DNA from: an uncultured Alistipes sp.
GTDB taxonomy: Bacteria > Bacteroidota > Bacteroidia > Bacteroidales > Rikenellaceae
NCBI RefSeq assembly: GCF_949296715.1
Contig: NZ_CASFQD010000053.1
Location: forward strand, 1-63,722
Direction of reading: 5' to 3'
Length of the DNA: 63,722 nucleotides
In this document: positions 47,282-57,137 of the stretch, piece after piece
Numbering within the stretch: position 1 is the first letter of the stretch
Layout: each line of letters starts with the position of its first letter
Made by a program: the position numbers and the translations under genes
The notes under the pieces: generated by a model
What the model was told of the DNA's origin: nothing
Seen by the model: the letters and a program-made list of their open reading frames with translations, nothing else
Databases searched by the model: none

Positions 47282-48388
47282 ATGAACGCCATCGAATTCC
47301 GCCGCCACCTGCATGCCCACCCCGAACTCTCGTTCCGGGAGCATGAGACCGCGGCGTTCATCTCCGCCCGGCTCTCGGAGCTGGGCATCGAAAACCGACC
47401 CGTCGCCTCAACCGGCGTCCTGGCCCGCATCGAGGGCCGCGCCGCGGCGGACCGCCGGACCGTGGTGCTGCGCGCCGACATCGACGCCCTGCCCGTCGAC
47501 GAGCAGACCGGCCTTGCGTGGAGCTCGTGCAACGCGGGCGTCATGCACGCCTGCGGCCACGACATCCACGCCGCCGTGCTCTACGGCGTGCTGCAGCGTC
47601 TGGCCGCAGCGCCCGACTTCCGCGGCACGATTTTCGGACTTTTCCAGCCGGGCGAGGAGTGCAACCCCGGCGGCGCGTCGCTCGTGCTCGCCGAGAAGCC
47701 CTTTGCCGACTGCGGCATCCGCGCCGTCATCGGCGAACACGTCGAGCCGCAGCTCGAAGTCGGCACCCTCGGCTTCCGCACCGGCAAGTACATGGCTGCC
47801 AGCGACGAACTGCGCCTGCACGTGCACGGCAAAGGGGGCCACGGCGCCCTGCGCCGCCAGCTCAAGGACCCCGTCGCCGCAGCGGCCGAGTGCACGACGC
47901 GCCTGCTGGCCCTCAACGGCGAGGAGTGCGTCCTCTCGATCGGCCGCATGGAGGCCGCAGGCGCCACGAACGTCATACCCGACGAGGCCTACCTCGAAGG
48001 GACGCTGCGCACCTTCGACGAGCGCGAGCGCGAGATCATCCACCGCCGCATCGCCAACATCGCCGCCGACATCGACGCGCGCCACGGCACCCGCACCGAC
48101 GTGGACATCAACCACGGCTACCCGTGCGTGGTGAACGACGAGATTCTCGTCAAGCGCGCCGTGGCGCTGGCCAAGACGCTGGGACTCGGCGTGGAGATGC
48201 TCCCCCTGCGCACGACGGCCGAGGATTTCGGGTTCTACTGCAAGCAATATCCGTCGCTCTTCTACCGGCTGGGCGTAGGGGCCGCGGCGGGCCGCCCCCA
48301 CACGGGGAGCTTCTCGCCCGACGAGGGGGCCATCGGCACAGGCATCGACTTTATGGAGCGTCTCGCACGACAAATACTGGAACAATGA
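47282..48388 (+). CDS. M20-family amidohydrolase (N-acyl amino acid or peptide deacylase type)
   Basis: 368 residues with the M20 layout: RRHLHAHPELSFREHETAAFI, the metal motif MHACGHDIHAAVL (Cys91, His93), GLFQPGEECNPGGA, the lid domain with HGKGGHGALRR and TAEDFGFY. The family cleaves the amide bond of N-acyl amino acids or hippurate-like compounds in the cytoplasm. The substrate is not known; position in a methionine-synthesis operon does not settle it. The ATG starts 2 bp after the metF stop, and the stop overlaps the rnr start. Confidence 0.9.
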   Translation: MNAIEFRRHLHAHPELSFREHETAAFISARLSELGIENRPVASTGVLARIEGRAAADRRTVVLRADIDALPVDEQTGLAWSSCNAGVMHACGHDIHAAVLYGVLQRLAAAPDFRGTIFGLFQPGEECNPGGASLVLAEKPFADCGIRAVIGEHVEPQLEVGTLGFRTGKYMAASDELRLHVHGKGGHGALRRQLKDPVAAAAECTTRLLALNGEECVLSIGRMEAAGATNVIPDEAYLEGTLRTFDEREREIIHRRIANIAADIDARHGTRTDVDINHGYPCVVNDEILVKRAVALAKTLGLGVEMLPLRTTAEDFGFYCKQYPSLFYRLGVGAAAGRPHTGSFSPDEGAIGTGIDFMERLARQILEQ

Positions 48389-50637
48389 AAAGACAACAAG
48401 ACAAGCGCACCGCCCGCGGTGCGAAGAAAAACGACCGCGCAGGGATCATCCTCCACCTCTTCCGCGAGTTCCCGAACAACAAATTCTCGCTCAAGCAGCT
48501 GGCATCGGCATCGGGCGGCGCCTCGAAGGAGGGGCGGCGCGAAACGCTCGAAATCCTCGGCCGCCTCTTCGAGGAGGGAATCGTCGAGGAGTGCGCCCGC
48601 GAGAAGTACCGCCTCACGCACAAGCACCTGCCCCACTACGAAGGCATCGCCGACATGACGGCCGGGGGTTCGGTCTACGTGCGGGTCGAGGGGCTCGACA
48701 ACGACATCTTCGTCAACCAGCGCAACACGTCCAACGCCCTGGACGGCGACCGCGTGGAGGTCGTGGCCATACACCGCGGCCGCAACGGGCAGTTCGAGGG
48801 CGAGATCACGCGCGTCGTGGAGCGCAACCGCAAGCCTTACGTCGGCATCGCCGAGGTCGGCGCCCACCAGATATTCGTCAAGGCCGACTCGCGCCGCATG
48901 CCGATGGACATCTACCTCCCGAAGCGCGACTGTCCCGACGTGCGCGACGGCGAGAAGGTCGTCGTGCGCATCGTCGACTGGCAGCCGGGCAGCAAGAGCC
49001 CCGTGGGCGAACTGGTCGAGCGGCTCGGCATGGCGGGCAACAACGACACGGAGATGCACGCCATCTTGGCCGAATACGAACTGCCCTACCGCTTCGAGCC
49101 GGAGGTCGAGGCGGCCGCCGAGGCCATCGACGCCCGCATCACGCAGAAGGAGATCGACTCGCGCCGCGACTTCCGCAACGTCACGACCTTCACCGTGGAC
49201 CCGGCCGACGCCAAGGACTTCGACGACGCCCTCTCGGTGCGCAAGATAAGCGACGGCGTCTGGGAGGTGGGCGTGCACATCGCCGACGTCACGCACTACG
49301 TGCGTCCCCACTCGACGATCGACGACGAGGCCGTCGAGCGCGGCACGTCGGTCTACCTGGTGGACCGCACCGTCCCGATGCTGCCCGAACGCCTCTCGAA
49401 CGAGCTCTGCTCGCTGCGCCCGAACGAGACGAGCCTCTGCTTCTCGGCGGTCTTCACGCTCAACGAGAACCTCAACCTGCTCGACGAGTGGTTCGGCCGC
49501 ACGGTCATCCACTCCGACCGCCGCTTCACCTACGCCGAGGCGCAGGAGGTGATCGAGACCGGCCGCGGCGACTATGCCGAGGAGATTCTGACGCTCAACC
49601 GCCTGGCGCAGGCGCTGCGCCGCCAGCGTTTCAGGAACGGCGCCATCTCGTTCGAACGCGAGGAGGTGAAGTTCCGCCTCGACGAGAGCGGCAAGCCGCT
49701 GGGCGTCTACTTCAAGGAGCAGAAGGAGTCGAACCAGATGATCGAGGAGTTCATGCTGCTGGCCAACCGGCGCGTCGCGGAGTTCTGCGGACACCGCACC
49801 TCGGAGAAGGGACGCAAGGTGCCCCGCACGATGGTCTACCGCGTACACGACACGCCGAGCGAGGAGAAACTCGACCGCTTCCGGCAGTTCATCCTCCGCT
49901 TCGGCCACGTCTTCAAGGCCTCGAAGGGGCGCGCCGTGGCCCGCGAGATGAACAAGCTCTTCAAGCAGATCAAGGGCTCGACCGAGGAGAACGCCGTGAC
50001 GACGATGGCCGTGCGCTCGATGGCCAAGGCCTACTATACGACCGACAACATCGGCCACTACGGACTGGCCTTCGACAGCTACACGCACTTCACGTCGCCC
50101 ATCCGCCGCTACCCCGACATGATGGTCCACCGCCTGCTGGCCCGCTACCTCGAGGGCGGCAAGTCGGCCGACAAGGAGACGCTCGAGGCGCTCTGCGAGC
50201 AGGCCTCCGAGCGCGAGATCGTCGCCGCAGAGGCCGAGCGCGCCTCGATCAAGTACAAGATGGTCGAGTTCATGAAGGAGCGCATCGGGCAGGAGTTCGA
50301 GGGCCATATCTCGGGACTGACCGAGTGGGGCGTCTACGTCGAGCTGGACGAGACCCACATCGAGGGCATGTCGTTCCTGCGCGACATCGAGGGCGACTTC
50401 TTCCAGTTCGACGAGGAGCAGTACGAGATCGTGGGCCGCTCGACGGGCCGCCGCATGACGCTCGGCGACGCCGTGCGCGTGCGTGTCAAGCGTGCCGACC
50501 TGCAGAAGCGCCAGCTCGACTTCGAGCTGCTGCTGCCCGAGGGGGCCGCACGCCGCACGGTCCCGGCCGCCGGGAAGGGCGGTACGGGCCGCAAGAGCCC
50601 CGAAGTGCGGCAGTCGTCACGCCGCCGCGGACACTGA
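48385..50637 (+). CDS. rnr: Ribonuclease R
   Basis: 750 residues. An N-terminal winged-helix region (about 15-80) precedes two cold-shock-type domains (about 85-230). The RNB catalytic domain (about 255-585) has DPADAKDFDDALSV with the metal-binding aspartates. A C-terminal S1 domain (about 640-720) ends in a basic tail. It degrades structured RNA from the 3' end. It is the last gene of the QC-metH-metF-M20 operon, its ATG overlapping the previous stop, and a terminator follows at 50885. Confidence 0.95.
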   Translation: MKRQQDKRTARGAKKNDRAGIILHLFREFPNNKFSLKQLASASGGASKEGRRETLEILGRLFEEGIVEECAREKYRLTHKHLPHYEGIADMTAGGSVYVRVEGLDNDIFVNQRNTSNALDGDRVEVVAIHRGRNGQFEGEITRVVERNRKPYVGIAEVGAHQIFVKADSRRMPMDIYLPKRDCPDVRDGEKVVVRIVDWQPGSKSPVGELVERLGMAGNNDTEMHAILAEYELPYRFEPEVEAAAEAIDARITQKEIDSRRDFRNVTTFTVDPADAKDFDDALSVRKISDGVWEVGVHIADVTHYVRPHSTIDDEAVERGTSVYLVDRTVPMLPERLSNELCSLRPNETSLCFSAVFTLNENLNLLDEWFGRTVIHSDRRFTYAEAQEVIETGRGDYAEEILTLNRLAQALRRQRFRNGAISFEREEVKFRLDESGKPLGVYFKEQKESNQMIEEFMLLANRRVAEFCGHRTSEKGRKVPRTMVYRVHDTPSEEKLDRFRQFILRFGHVFKASKGRAVAREMNKLFKQIKGSTEENAVTTMAVRSMAKAYYTTDNIGHYGLAFDSYTHFTSPIRRYPDMMVHRLLARYLEGGKSADKETLEALCEQASEREIVAAEAERASIKYKMVEFMKERIGQEFEGHISGLTEWGVYVELDETHIEGMSFLRDIEGDFFQFDEEQYEIVGRSTGRRMTLGDAVRVRVKRADLQKRQLDFELLLPEGAARRTVPAAGKGGTGRKSPEVRQSSRRRGH

Positions 50638-50725
50638 TAATCCCGGCCGTGCGGGGAGAGGCCCGATCGAACGGAGCATCGGATCAGGGGGGGGGCGGTG
50701 CATCGGATCGGGGAACACCGCCGCT

Positions 50726-50889
50726 GCAAACTACGGTTCCGCAAGCTACCACCCCGCAAACCGCTGCCCGGCAAGCTGCCGCCGCCGCAAACTGCCACCC
50801 CGGCAAACCGCTACAGGCAGACCGCTACCCCGCAAACTGCCGTCCGCAAAACGCGGCCAATGCAAACCGCTACCGGCAAACCGCAAAAA
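50726..50889. repeat. Degenerate 15-bp tandem repeat, about 11 units
   Basis: The core GCAA recurs at 50726, 50741, 50756, 50771, 50787, 50803, 50817 (GCAG), 50832, 50846, 50862 and 50876. The consensus is about GCAAACYGCTACCCC and spacing is 14-16 bp. The array abuts the stem of the rnr terminator. No gene is supported in 50638-51096. Just upstream, GCATCGGATC-type sequences repeat twice around a G9 run (50687-50695). Confidence 0.7.
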
Positions 50890-50922
50890 GGTCCTGCAGC
50901 CGAATGGCAGCAGGACCTTTTT
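50885..50922 (+). terminator. Terminator of the metH-rnr operon
   Basis: AAAAAGGTCCTGC (50885-50897) pairs perfectly with GCAGGACCTTTTT (50910-50922). It is symmetric, so it could also stop minus-strand transcripts. Confidence 0.9.
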
Positions 50923-51041
50923 GTATCCGCCCCGATCGGAAAGAGGCCGTTCCGAACCGCGCCGCGGCACTCCCCCACCGCACCCCACACGACACTGGAC
51001 AACACACGGACCCGAACAGACACATGGCACCGGACAGCACG

Positions 51042-51079
51042 AAAAAAGGGAACCCCCGCAGCGGAGGATTCCCTTTTTT
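51042..51079 (-). terminator. Terminator of the V-ATPase operon
   Basis: AAAAAAGGGAA pairs with TTCCCTTTTTT, with further CCCC/GGGG-type pairing inside. It lies 17 bp after the K-subunit stop. Confidence 0.85.
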
Positions 51080-51096
51080 GCGTCGGGTGAGACTCT

Positions 51097-51564
51097 TTAG
51101 AAGAGGTTTACACCGTCGAGCGTAGCGATAAGGAACGTGGCAGCGACCGACAGAATGGCGTAAAGCTCCGGGAAAGCGGCCAGAATCAGCGTCTTACCCA
51201 TCACGTCGTGGCCGTTGCCGATGGCAGCGATACCGTTGGCGCAAATCTTGGCCTGGAAGATCGACGAGGCCAGGTTGACGATGCCGACCAGCAGACCGGC
51301 ACCCAGGATGGCCGCACCCTGCGTCATCGTGGGGTTCGTCAGACCGCTCTGTACGAGGAAGAAGCAGACGAAGCCGTAGAGACCCTGCGAACCCGGAAGG
51401 GCCGAGAGGATCATGTAGCTACCGAATGCGCCGCTGTTCTTCTTCATGGCACCTACCGAAGCCATGCCGGCGATTGCGGTTCCGACGGACGAGGCGATGC
51501 CCGCGAGGCCCACCATCAACGCTACGCCGACGTAAGCCATTACCAATGCAGTTGTTGTTTCCAT
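51097..51564 (-). CDS. ntpK: V-type ATPase subunit K (membrane rotor, proteolipid)
   Basis: 155 residues in four membrane helices, a doubled c-subunit. The ion-binding Glu133 lies in FPELYAIL. Leu56 and Ser59-Gln60 (LPGSQG) and Gln104 (FQAK) stand where E. hirae NtpK has Leu61, Thr64, Gln65 and Gln110. That is the full Na+ ligand set, so the ring probably carries Na+. It is the last gene of the operon, 28 bp after subunit I. Confidence 0.93.
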   Translation of the reverse strand: METTTALVMAYVGVALMVGLAGIASSVGTAIAGMASVGAMKKNSGAFGSYMILSALPGSQGLYGFVCFFLVQSGLTNPTMTQGAAILGAGLLVGIVNLASSIFQAKICANGIAAIGNGHDVMGKTLILAAFPELYAILSVAATFLIATLDGVNLF

Positions 51565-51592
51565 AGTGTTTGAAAAGGTTTTTGATTGTTAT

Positions 51593-53431
51593 TTATTCGT
51601 TTGTCTGATTCATTTTGCGGATGGGGTCGAACGACCGCGTGGCCATCTCGAAGCCGGCGTTCTTGAAGAACTCCACGAAGGTGAGTCGCATCGGGTGGAC
51701 GAACGACGAGATGGTCGACATGAAGAGGTTGATGCCGTGGCCGATGAGCAGGATCGGGATCATCACCAGCAGCCGCACGACGATGTTTGCACCCTCGGGT
51801 ACAAAGCCCTCGGCCAGCGTGTTGAAGACCAGTGCCAGCACACCGCCCGAGAGTCCGATGGCGAACAGACGGATGTACGACAGCACGTCGCTCAACAGAC
51901 CCGTGATGTTGTTGTAGAGGTCCCACAGTCCGGCACCGATGTTGACGAGCGGATTGCGCTTGACGTTGTTGAGCAGCAGCAACAGCACGAAGCCGATGCC
52001 CAGCGCCACGTAGAAGGCCACCGACCCGGCCGTGAAGCCCGGGATGGTGATCGAGGCCATCGGAAGCGCCACGCCCAGCACGCAGGTCATCAGAATGACG
52101 AACCAGCCGATCTGGCCGAAGGCCTGCGTGATGCCGAAGCAGCGCGTCGTGGTCCAGATGTTGAGCGCCATGCCGAAGAGAATCTGCACGAGACCGATCA
52201 CGAGCGAGACGGTGAAGAACTTGCCCTGGAAGTCAAAGAACGGAATCGAGGGGAAGTACTCCGCGAGGCTCAATCCGAAGAACGAGCCGCAGATGCCGCC
52301 GAAGACGACCGTCGAGATGGCGCAGAGCGTGGCGAACCATGCCGCGCGGCGCATCATGCCCGGCTCGCGGAACTTGTGCAGCATCACCAGACCCGCGGCG
52401 AGCAGTACGAGGCCGTAGCCCGCATCGTTCAGGCAGATGCCGAAGAAGAGCATGTAGAACGGCGCGAAGAATGGCGTCAGGTCCAGCGTGCCGTACTTCG
52501 GGCGTGCATAGAGGTCGCCGATCATCTCGAAGATCCGCGCGAAGCGGTTGTTCTTCAGCTTGACGGGCGTATCGTCCTCGGGCGTCGGATCGCTCTTGAG
52601 GTAGATCACGTTGGGATACTCCTCGAGCAGCGCATCCACGCGTGCCGAGGTCTCCGTCTCGGCCCAGCCTTCGAGCACGAGCAGCACACCGTCGGCAGCC
52701 CGTTCGGCCGACCCCTCGACACGCACGCCCTGCAGGCGTTCGCGCAGCGACGCTCCGTAAGCGGCGAGGAGCTCCTCCGAAGCTGCAACGCGCGAGAACT
52801 CGGCGTCGAGCGCCGCAAGTTTCGACTTGGCCTCCTTGATGCGGCGCTCCGCCTCGCGGATATCCATCGTCGGAGCCTTCATCTCCTGCGCGTCGAACGA
52901 CACCTCCTCGCCGGGCGCCGTCACGACGACGAACCACACGGTCGAGTCGGCCCGGTTGATGACCTCGAGCGTATACTGCGCGCCCCATTCGGCGGCGTTC
53001 TTGTCAAAGATGTTCGCCTGCGTGAAGAAGTAGCGCACGACGATACCCTCGCCCGCAAGCGCCTGCAGCCGCTCCGCGTCGAACGCACCCCACGGGCGCA
53101 ACTCGTCGGCAGCCTTCTCGAGGCGTCCGATCTCGGCACCGAGCGCCGCAGCCTCACGCTGCGCCGCCGCATAGTGTTCGTAGGCCTCGGCACCCGAAGC
53201 GAACGGCTCGGCCTGCCCGTCGCAACGTGCAGCGTCGGCGCGGAACGTCTTGAGGAACTCCGCGGCCTTCGCCGTGCCCTCGATGTCGAGCAACAGCTGA
53301 CGGTCCTCGTCCGAGGGTTCCCAGCCCGTGGTCGTGATGTCCACGAGGCCCAGCTCACGCAGCCGGTCGATAAAATCGCCGCTCTGTGCCGCATAGAGCA
53401 CAAAGTCGTATTTGGACATTCTCGCTATCAT
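51593..53431 (-). CDS. ntpI: V-type ATPase subunit I (membrane stator, a-type)
   Basis: 612 residues. The N-terminal half is cytoplasmic with long coiled-coil stretches (REAERRIKEAKSKLAALDAEF). The C-terminal half has about seven membrane helices (from about residue 330), beginning FFAPFYMLFFGICLNDAGYG. It forms the ion half-channels with the K ring and a peripheral stalk contact. The ATG overlaps the stop of subunit D by four bases. Confidence 0.93.
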   Translation of the reverse strand: MIARMSKYDFVLYAAQSGDFIDRLRELGLVDITTTGWEPSDEDRQLLLDIEGTAKAAEFLKTFRADAARCDGQAEPFASGAEAYEHYAAAQREAAALGAEIGRLEKAADELRPWGAFDAERLQALAGEGIVVRYFFTQANIFDKNAAEWGAQYTLEVINRADSTVWFVVVTAPGEEVSFDAQEMKAPTMDIREAERRIKEAKSKLAALDAEFSRVAASEELLAAYGASLRERLQGVRVEGSAERAADGVLLVLEGWAETETSARVDALLEEYPNVIYLKSDPTPEDDTPVKLKNNRFARIFEMIGDLYARPKYGTLDLTPFFAPFYMLFFGICLNDAGYGLVLLAAGLVMLHKFREPGMMRRAAWFATLCAISTVVFGGICGSFFGLSLAEYFPSIPFFDFQGKFFTVSLVIGLVQILFGMALNIWTTTRCFGITQAFGQIGWFVILMTCVLGVALPMASITIPGFTAGSVAFYVALGIGFVLLLLLNNVKRNPLVNIGAGLWDLYNNITGLLSDVLSYIRLFAIGLSGGVLALVFNTLAEGFVPEGANIVVRLLVMIPILLIGHGINLFMSTISSFVHPMRLTFVEFFKNAGFEMATRSFDPIRKMNQTNE

Positions 53432-54036
53432 GCCATCGCGCCCTCCCCGGCGTTCTGCTGCTTGTTTTTCACGATCTTCTGCGAGGACTTCGAGAGGTTC
53501 TCCTCATCCTCCATGAAGCGCTTGATCTTGCGTATGGCGTCCTCGTACCCGGGTATCTGCACCTTTTCGTACAAGTTCACCTTCTGAGTGGTCTTGCGGC
53601 GCGCGCGGTCCAACAGCTCCATCTTGCGGTTGTAGACCTCGTACTCGAGGCCCAGCCGCGCCAGCCGCTTGAGGATGTCCACCCCGTCGGCGTACCAGAC
53701 GGGCGAGGAGAAGAGGTCGTAGGGTTTCTCCTCGAAATTGACCTCCTGCAGCACGGGCGTGCGCACTCCGGCGATCTTCTGCGTCGCAAGATCGACGCCC
53801 GCGATGCGCAGGAGCCCGCTGTCGAACTCGCCCCACAGCGACACCATGTAGTCGTACTCGGCCTTCAGGGCATCGAGACGACGGCGGTAGTCCTGGGCCG
53901 AGTCCTTCGCCTTCTTCACCTCGGAACGCAGGGCCGACTCCTTGCTCTTGATCGTAGGGAGTGCCTTTTGCCGCATTTTCAGCTGCTTGCCCAACTCGCC
54001 CAGCGAGGTCTTGTTGTATTGGAACTTGATTGCCAT
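53428..54036 (-). CDS. ntpD: V-type ATPase subunit D (central shaft)
   Basis: 202 residues with the two long N- and C-terminal helices of the rotor shaft: FQYNKTSLGELGKQLKMRQKALPTIKSKESALRSEV region at the start and RKTTQKVNLYEKVQIPGYEDAIRKIKRFMEDEENL near the end. It couples rotation of the A3B3 head to the membrane ring. The start is 3 bp after the B-subunit stop. Confidence 0.93.
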   Translation of the reverse strand: MAIKFQYNKTSLGELGKQLKMRQKALPTIKSKESALRSEVKKAKDSAQDYRRRLDALKAEYDYMVSLWGEFDSGLLRIAGVDLATQKIAGVRTPVLQEVNFEEKPYDLFSSPVWYADGVDILKRLARLGLEYEVYNRKMELLDRARRKTTQKVNLYEKVQIPGYEDAIRKIKRFMEDEENLSKSSQKIVKNKQQNAGEGAMA

Positions 54037-54039
54037 CGG

Positions 54040-55362
54040 TTAGGCCTCCTTCCAGTACTTCTTGATAAGCTCCTCCTTGATGGCGACCTCCTCCTTGGAG
54101 AAGTACTTGGAGAAGAGCGTCCACGCCGTGTCGAGCATCTGCGTGATGTCGATGTTCACGTCGATCGAAAGCAGCTTCTCCGAATAGTCGTGTGCGAAAC
54201 GGATCGTGCGCTCGTCGTAGTCCGAGAGGTCGAAACCGTTTTCGAGTTTCGTCTTGGCATTGGCCGCGTCGGCGTACAGACGCACGCAGGCGTTCATCAC
54301 CTGCGGGTGGTCCTCACGCGTTTTCTTGCCGATGACCAGCTGCTTGAGTCGCGACAGCGAACGGAACGGGTCGACGATCACGCGGCCCGTGTCGGAGTCG
54401 TTGCGCAGGTAGAGCTGGCCCTCGGTGATGTAACCCGTGTTGTCGGGCACGGCGTGCGTGATGTCGCCGCCCGAGAGCGTCGTCACGGCGATGATCGTGA
54501 TCGATCCGCCGTTGGGCAGCTGCACGGCCTTCTCGTAGATCTTCGCCAGGTCCGAATAGAGCGAACCGGGCATCGAGTCCTTCGAGGGAATCTGGTCCAT
54601 ACGGTTCGAGACGATGGCCAGGGCATCGGCATAGAGCGTCATGTCCGTCAGCAGCACCAGCACCTTCTCGCCCTTGTCGACGGCGAAGTACTCGGCGGCC
54701 GTCAGCGCCATGTCGGGAACGAGCAGACGCTCCACGGGCGGGTTCTCCGTCGTGTTGACGAACGAGACGATGCGGTCGAGCGCTCCGGCGTTCTCGAAGA
54801 CCGACTTGAAGTAGAGGAAGTCGTCGTTGGTCAGACCCATGCCGCCGAGGATGATCTTGTCGGCCTTGGCGCGCAGCGCCACATTGGCCATCACGGCGTT
54901 GTAGGGCTGGTCCGGGTCGGCGAAGAAGGGAATCTTCTGGCCCGTCACAATCGTGTTGTTCAGGTCGATGCCGGCGATACCCGTGGCGATGAGCTCCGAC
55001 GGCTGGATACGCTTGAAGGGGTTGACCGTCGGGCCGCCGATCTCGCGCTCCTCGCCCTCGACGATCTCACCGCCCTCGAGCGGCTCGCCGTAGGCGTTGA
55101 AGAAGCGGCCTGCGAGGTTGTCCGAGACGCGCAGCTTCGGCGGCTCGCCGTGGAAGATCACCTCCGAGGCCGTCGAAAGGCCCTCCGTGCCGGCGAAGAC
55201 CTGCAGCGTGACGTTCTCGCCCATGATTTTCACCACCTGCGCCAGCTTGCCGCCCACGGTGGCCAGTTCGTCGTTGCCGACGCCCTGTGCACGCAGCGTC
55301 ACGGTCGCCTTGGTGATGTTGTCGATCTTGGTATATATCTTCTGAAATGCTCGTGTTGTCAT
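54040..55362 (-). CDS. ntpB: V-type ATPase subunit B (non-catalytic head)
   Basis: 440 residues of the ATP synthase alpha/beta fold without a P-loop, as expected for the B subunit. Markers are IQPSELIATGIAGIDLNN, GQKIPFFADPDQPYN, LLTDMTLYADALAIVSNRMDQIPSKDSMPGSLYSDLAKIYEKA and PVNLVGAD-type interface segments. It alternates with subunit A in the hexameric head. It starts 3 bp after the A stop. Confidence 0.95.
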   Translation of the reverse strand: MTTRAFQKIYTKIDNITKATVTLRAQGVGNDELATVGGKLAQVVKIMGENVTLQVFAGTEGLSTASEVIFHGEPPKLRVSDNLAGRFFNAYGEPLEGGEIVEGEEREIGGPTVNPFKRIQPSELIATGIAGIDLNNTIVTGQKIPFFADPDQPYNAVMANVALRAKADKIILGGMGLTNDDFLYFKSVFENAGALDRIVSFVNTTENPPVERLLVPDMALTAAEYFAVDKGEKVLVLLTDMTLYADALAIVSNRMDQIPSKDSMPGSLYSDLAKIYEKAVQLPNGGSITIIAVTTLSGGDITHAVPDNTGYITEGQLYLRNDSDTGRVIVDPFRSLSRLKQLVIGKKTREDHPQVMNACVRLYADAANAKTKLENGFDLSDYDERTIRFAHDYSEKLLSIDVNIDITQMLDTAWTLFSKYFSKEEVAIKEELIKKYWKEA

Positions 55363-55365
55363 GGC

Positions 55366-57120
55366 TTATTTCGTTTTTTCACCCACATATTGTTCGATCT
55401 GCTTCAGGTAGCCGTGGAACTTCTCCGACTGCCACTCCGAATAGTTCATCTGTCGGAAGAGGTTGATCAGGCCCTTGAAGAACTGCGAGCACTCCTCGAA
55501 ATCGGAGAATCCGAAATCCTTGCGGCAGACGTCGAGCACCATCTTGTACATCATCTTCTGACGCTCGATCGGGCAGTTGGCGTCGATGTCGTCGAAGGCG
55601 TCCTGCTGCAGGATCACAAAGTCGATGAGCTCCGACTTCCAGAACCGCTCGTGGTACTCGACGGGCACGCCGTCGTCACCGAGGATGTTGATCTGGTCGT
55701 TGGCCTCCTTGCCGCGCTGCACAATCGTCTTGCCGGCATAGACCGCATCGACCCAGTCCTTTTCGATGTGCTCGTCGAGGAAGGCGCGGATCTCGGGATA
55801 CTCCAGGTACTTCGAGTAAGATTCCAGCGGGTCGATGGCCGGGTAGCGCTTCGAGTCGGCACGTCCCTGCGAAAGGGCGTAGAAGCAGCGTGCGGCCTTC
55901 TTCGTCGACTCCGTGACGGGCTCCTTGAGGTTACCGCCCGCGGGCGACACCGTGCCGAGGAAGGTCACCGAACCTGTCTCTCCGTTGTAGAGCTTCACCA
56001 GACCGGCGCGCGAGTAGAAGTTCGAGATGATGGCCGAGAGGTCCATCGGGAAGGCGTCCTGACCGGGCAGCTCCTCCAGACGGTTCGACATCTCGCGCAG
56101 CGCCTGCGCCCAGCGCGACGTCGAGTCGGCCATGACGAGCACCTTCAGACCCATCGAACGGTAGTACTCGCCGATGGTCATACCCGTATAGACCGACGCC
56201 TCACGCGCCGCAACGGGCATGTTCGACGTGTTGCAGATGATGATCGTGCGCTCCATGAGCGTGTGGCCCGTGTTGGGGTCTATGAGTTCGGGGAACTCCT
56301 TGAAAATCTCGACCACCTCGTTGGCGCGCTCGCCGCAGGCCACCATGATGATGACGTCGGCGTCGGCCTGCTTCGAGATGGCATGCTGGAGCACCGTCTT
56401 GCCGGCGCCGAACGGCCCCGGGATGAAGCCCGTACCGCCCTCGGCCATCGGGTTGAAGGTGTCGATGGCGCGCACGCCCGTCTCCATGACGCGCGAGGGG
56501 CGCGGCTTCTCCGTATAGCAGCGGATAGCCTGCTTGACGGGCCACTTCTGCACCATCGTGATCTCGTGGTCGACGCCCTCGGCATCGGTCACCACGGCCA
56601 TCGTGTCGGTCACCTTGTACTTGCCGGCCGCAGCCACGCTCTTGACCGTATACGAACCCGTCATCGTGAAGGGGACCATGATCTTGTGGGTGATCCACTT
56701 CTCCTGCACCTCGCCCAGCCACGATGCGGCCGACACGCGGTCACCCGCCTTGGCCAGCGGCTTGAACTCCCACTCGGCCGCAAAGTCGATCGGCTCGGTC
56801 ACCGAACCGCGCGCGATGAAGAGTCCGTCCATCTTCTCGAGGTCGTTCTGCAGACCGTCGTAGTTGCGCGACAGCAGACCCGGCGCCAGCGTCACCTCGA
56901 GCATGTGACCCTCGAACTCGACGCGGTCGCCGATCTTCAGACCGCGGGTGCTGTCAAAAACCTGGACATAGGCGTTGTCGCCCATGACCTTGATGACCTC
57001 GGCCATCATTCTGGTATCCCCCGCATACACGTAGCAGATCTCGTTCTGGCCCACGGCTCCGTCGGCCTTGACGATGACGATGTTCGAGATGATACCGTTT
57101 ACACGTCCTGTTGTTTTCAT
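55366..57120 (-). CDS. ntpA: V-type ATPase subunit A (catalytic head)
   Basis: 584 residues. Walker A GPFGAGKT spans 235-242. The A-type insert (non-homologous region) lies before it (about 115-190), and the head motifs VACGERANEVVEIFKEFPEL and ADSTSRWAQALREMSNRLEELPGQDAFPMDL follow. It hydrolyses or makes ATP in the cytoplasm. The start was set by the family N-terminus. It lies 17 bp after the DUF2764 gene. Confidence 0.96.
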   Translation of the reverse strand: MKTTGRVNGIISNIVIVKADGAVGQNEICYVYAGDTRMMAEVIKVMGDNAYVQVFDSTRGLKIGDRVEFEGHMLEVTLAPGLLSRNYDGLQNDLEKMDGLFIARGSVTEPIDFAAEWEFKPLAKAGDRVSAASWLGEVQEKWITHKIMVPFTMTGSYTVKSVAAAGKYKVTDTMAVVTDAEGVDHEITMVQKWPVKQAIRCYTEKPRPSRVMETGVRAIDTFNPMAEGGTGFIPGPFGAGKTVLQHAISKQADADVIIMVACGERANEVVEIFKEFPELIDPNTGHTLMERTIIICNTSNMPVAAREASVYTGMTIGEYYRSMGLKVLVMADSTSRWAQALREMSNRLEELPGQDAFPMDLSAIISNFYSRAGLVKLYNGETGSVTFLGTVSPAGGNLKEPVTESTKKAARCFYALSQGRADSKRYPAIDPLESYSKYLEYPEIRAFLDEHIEKDWVDAVYAGKTIVQRGKEANDQINILGDDGVPVEYHERFWKSELIDFVILQQDAFDDIDANCPIERQKMMYKMVLDVCRKDFGFSDFEECSQFFKGLINLFRQMNYSEWQSEKFHGYLKQIEQYVGEKTK

Positions 57121-57137
57121 CGTATGTGTTTGTTGTT

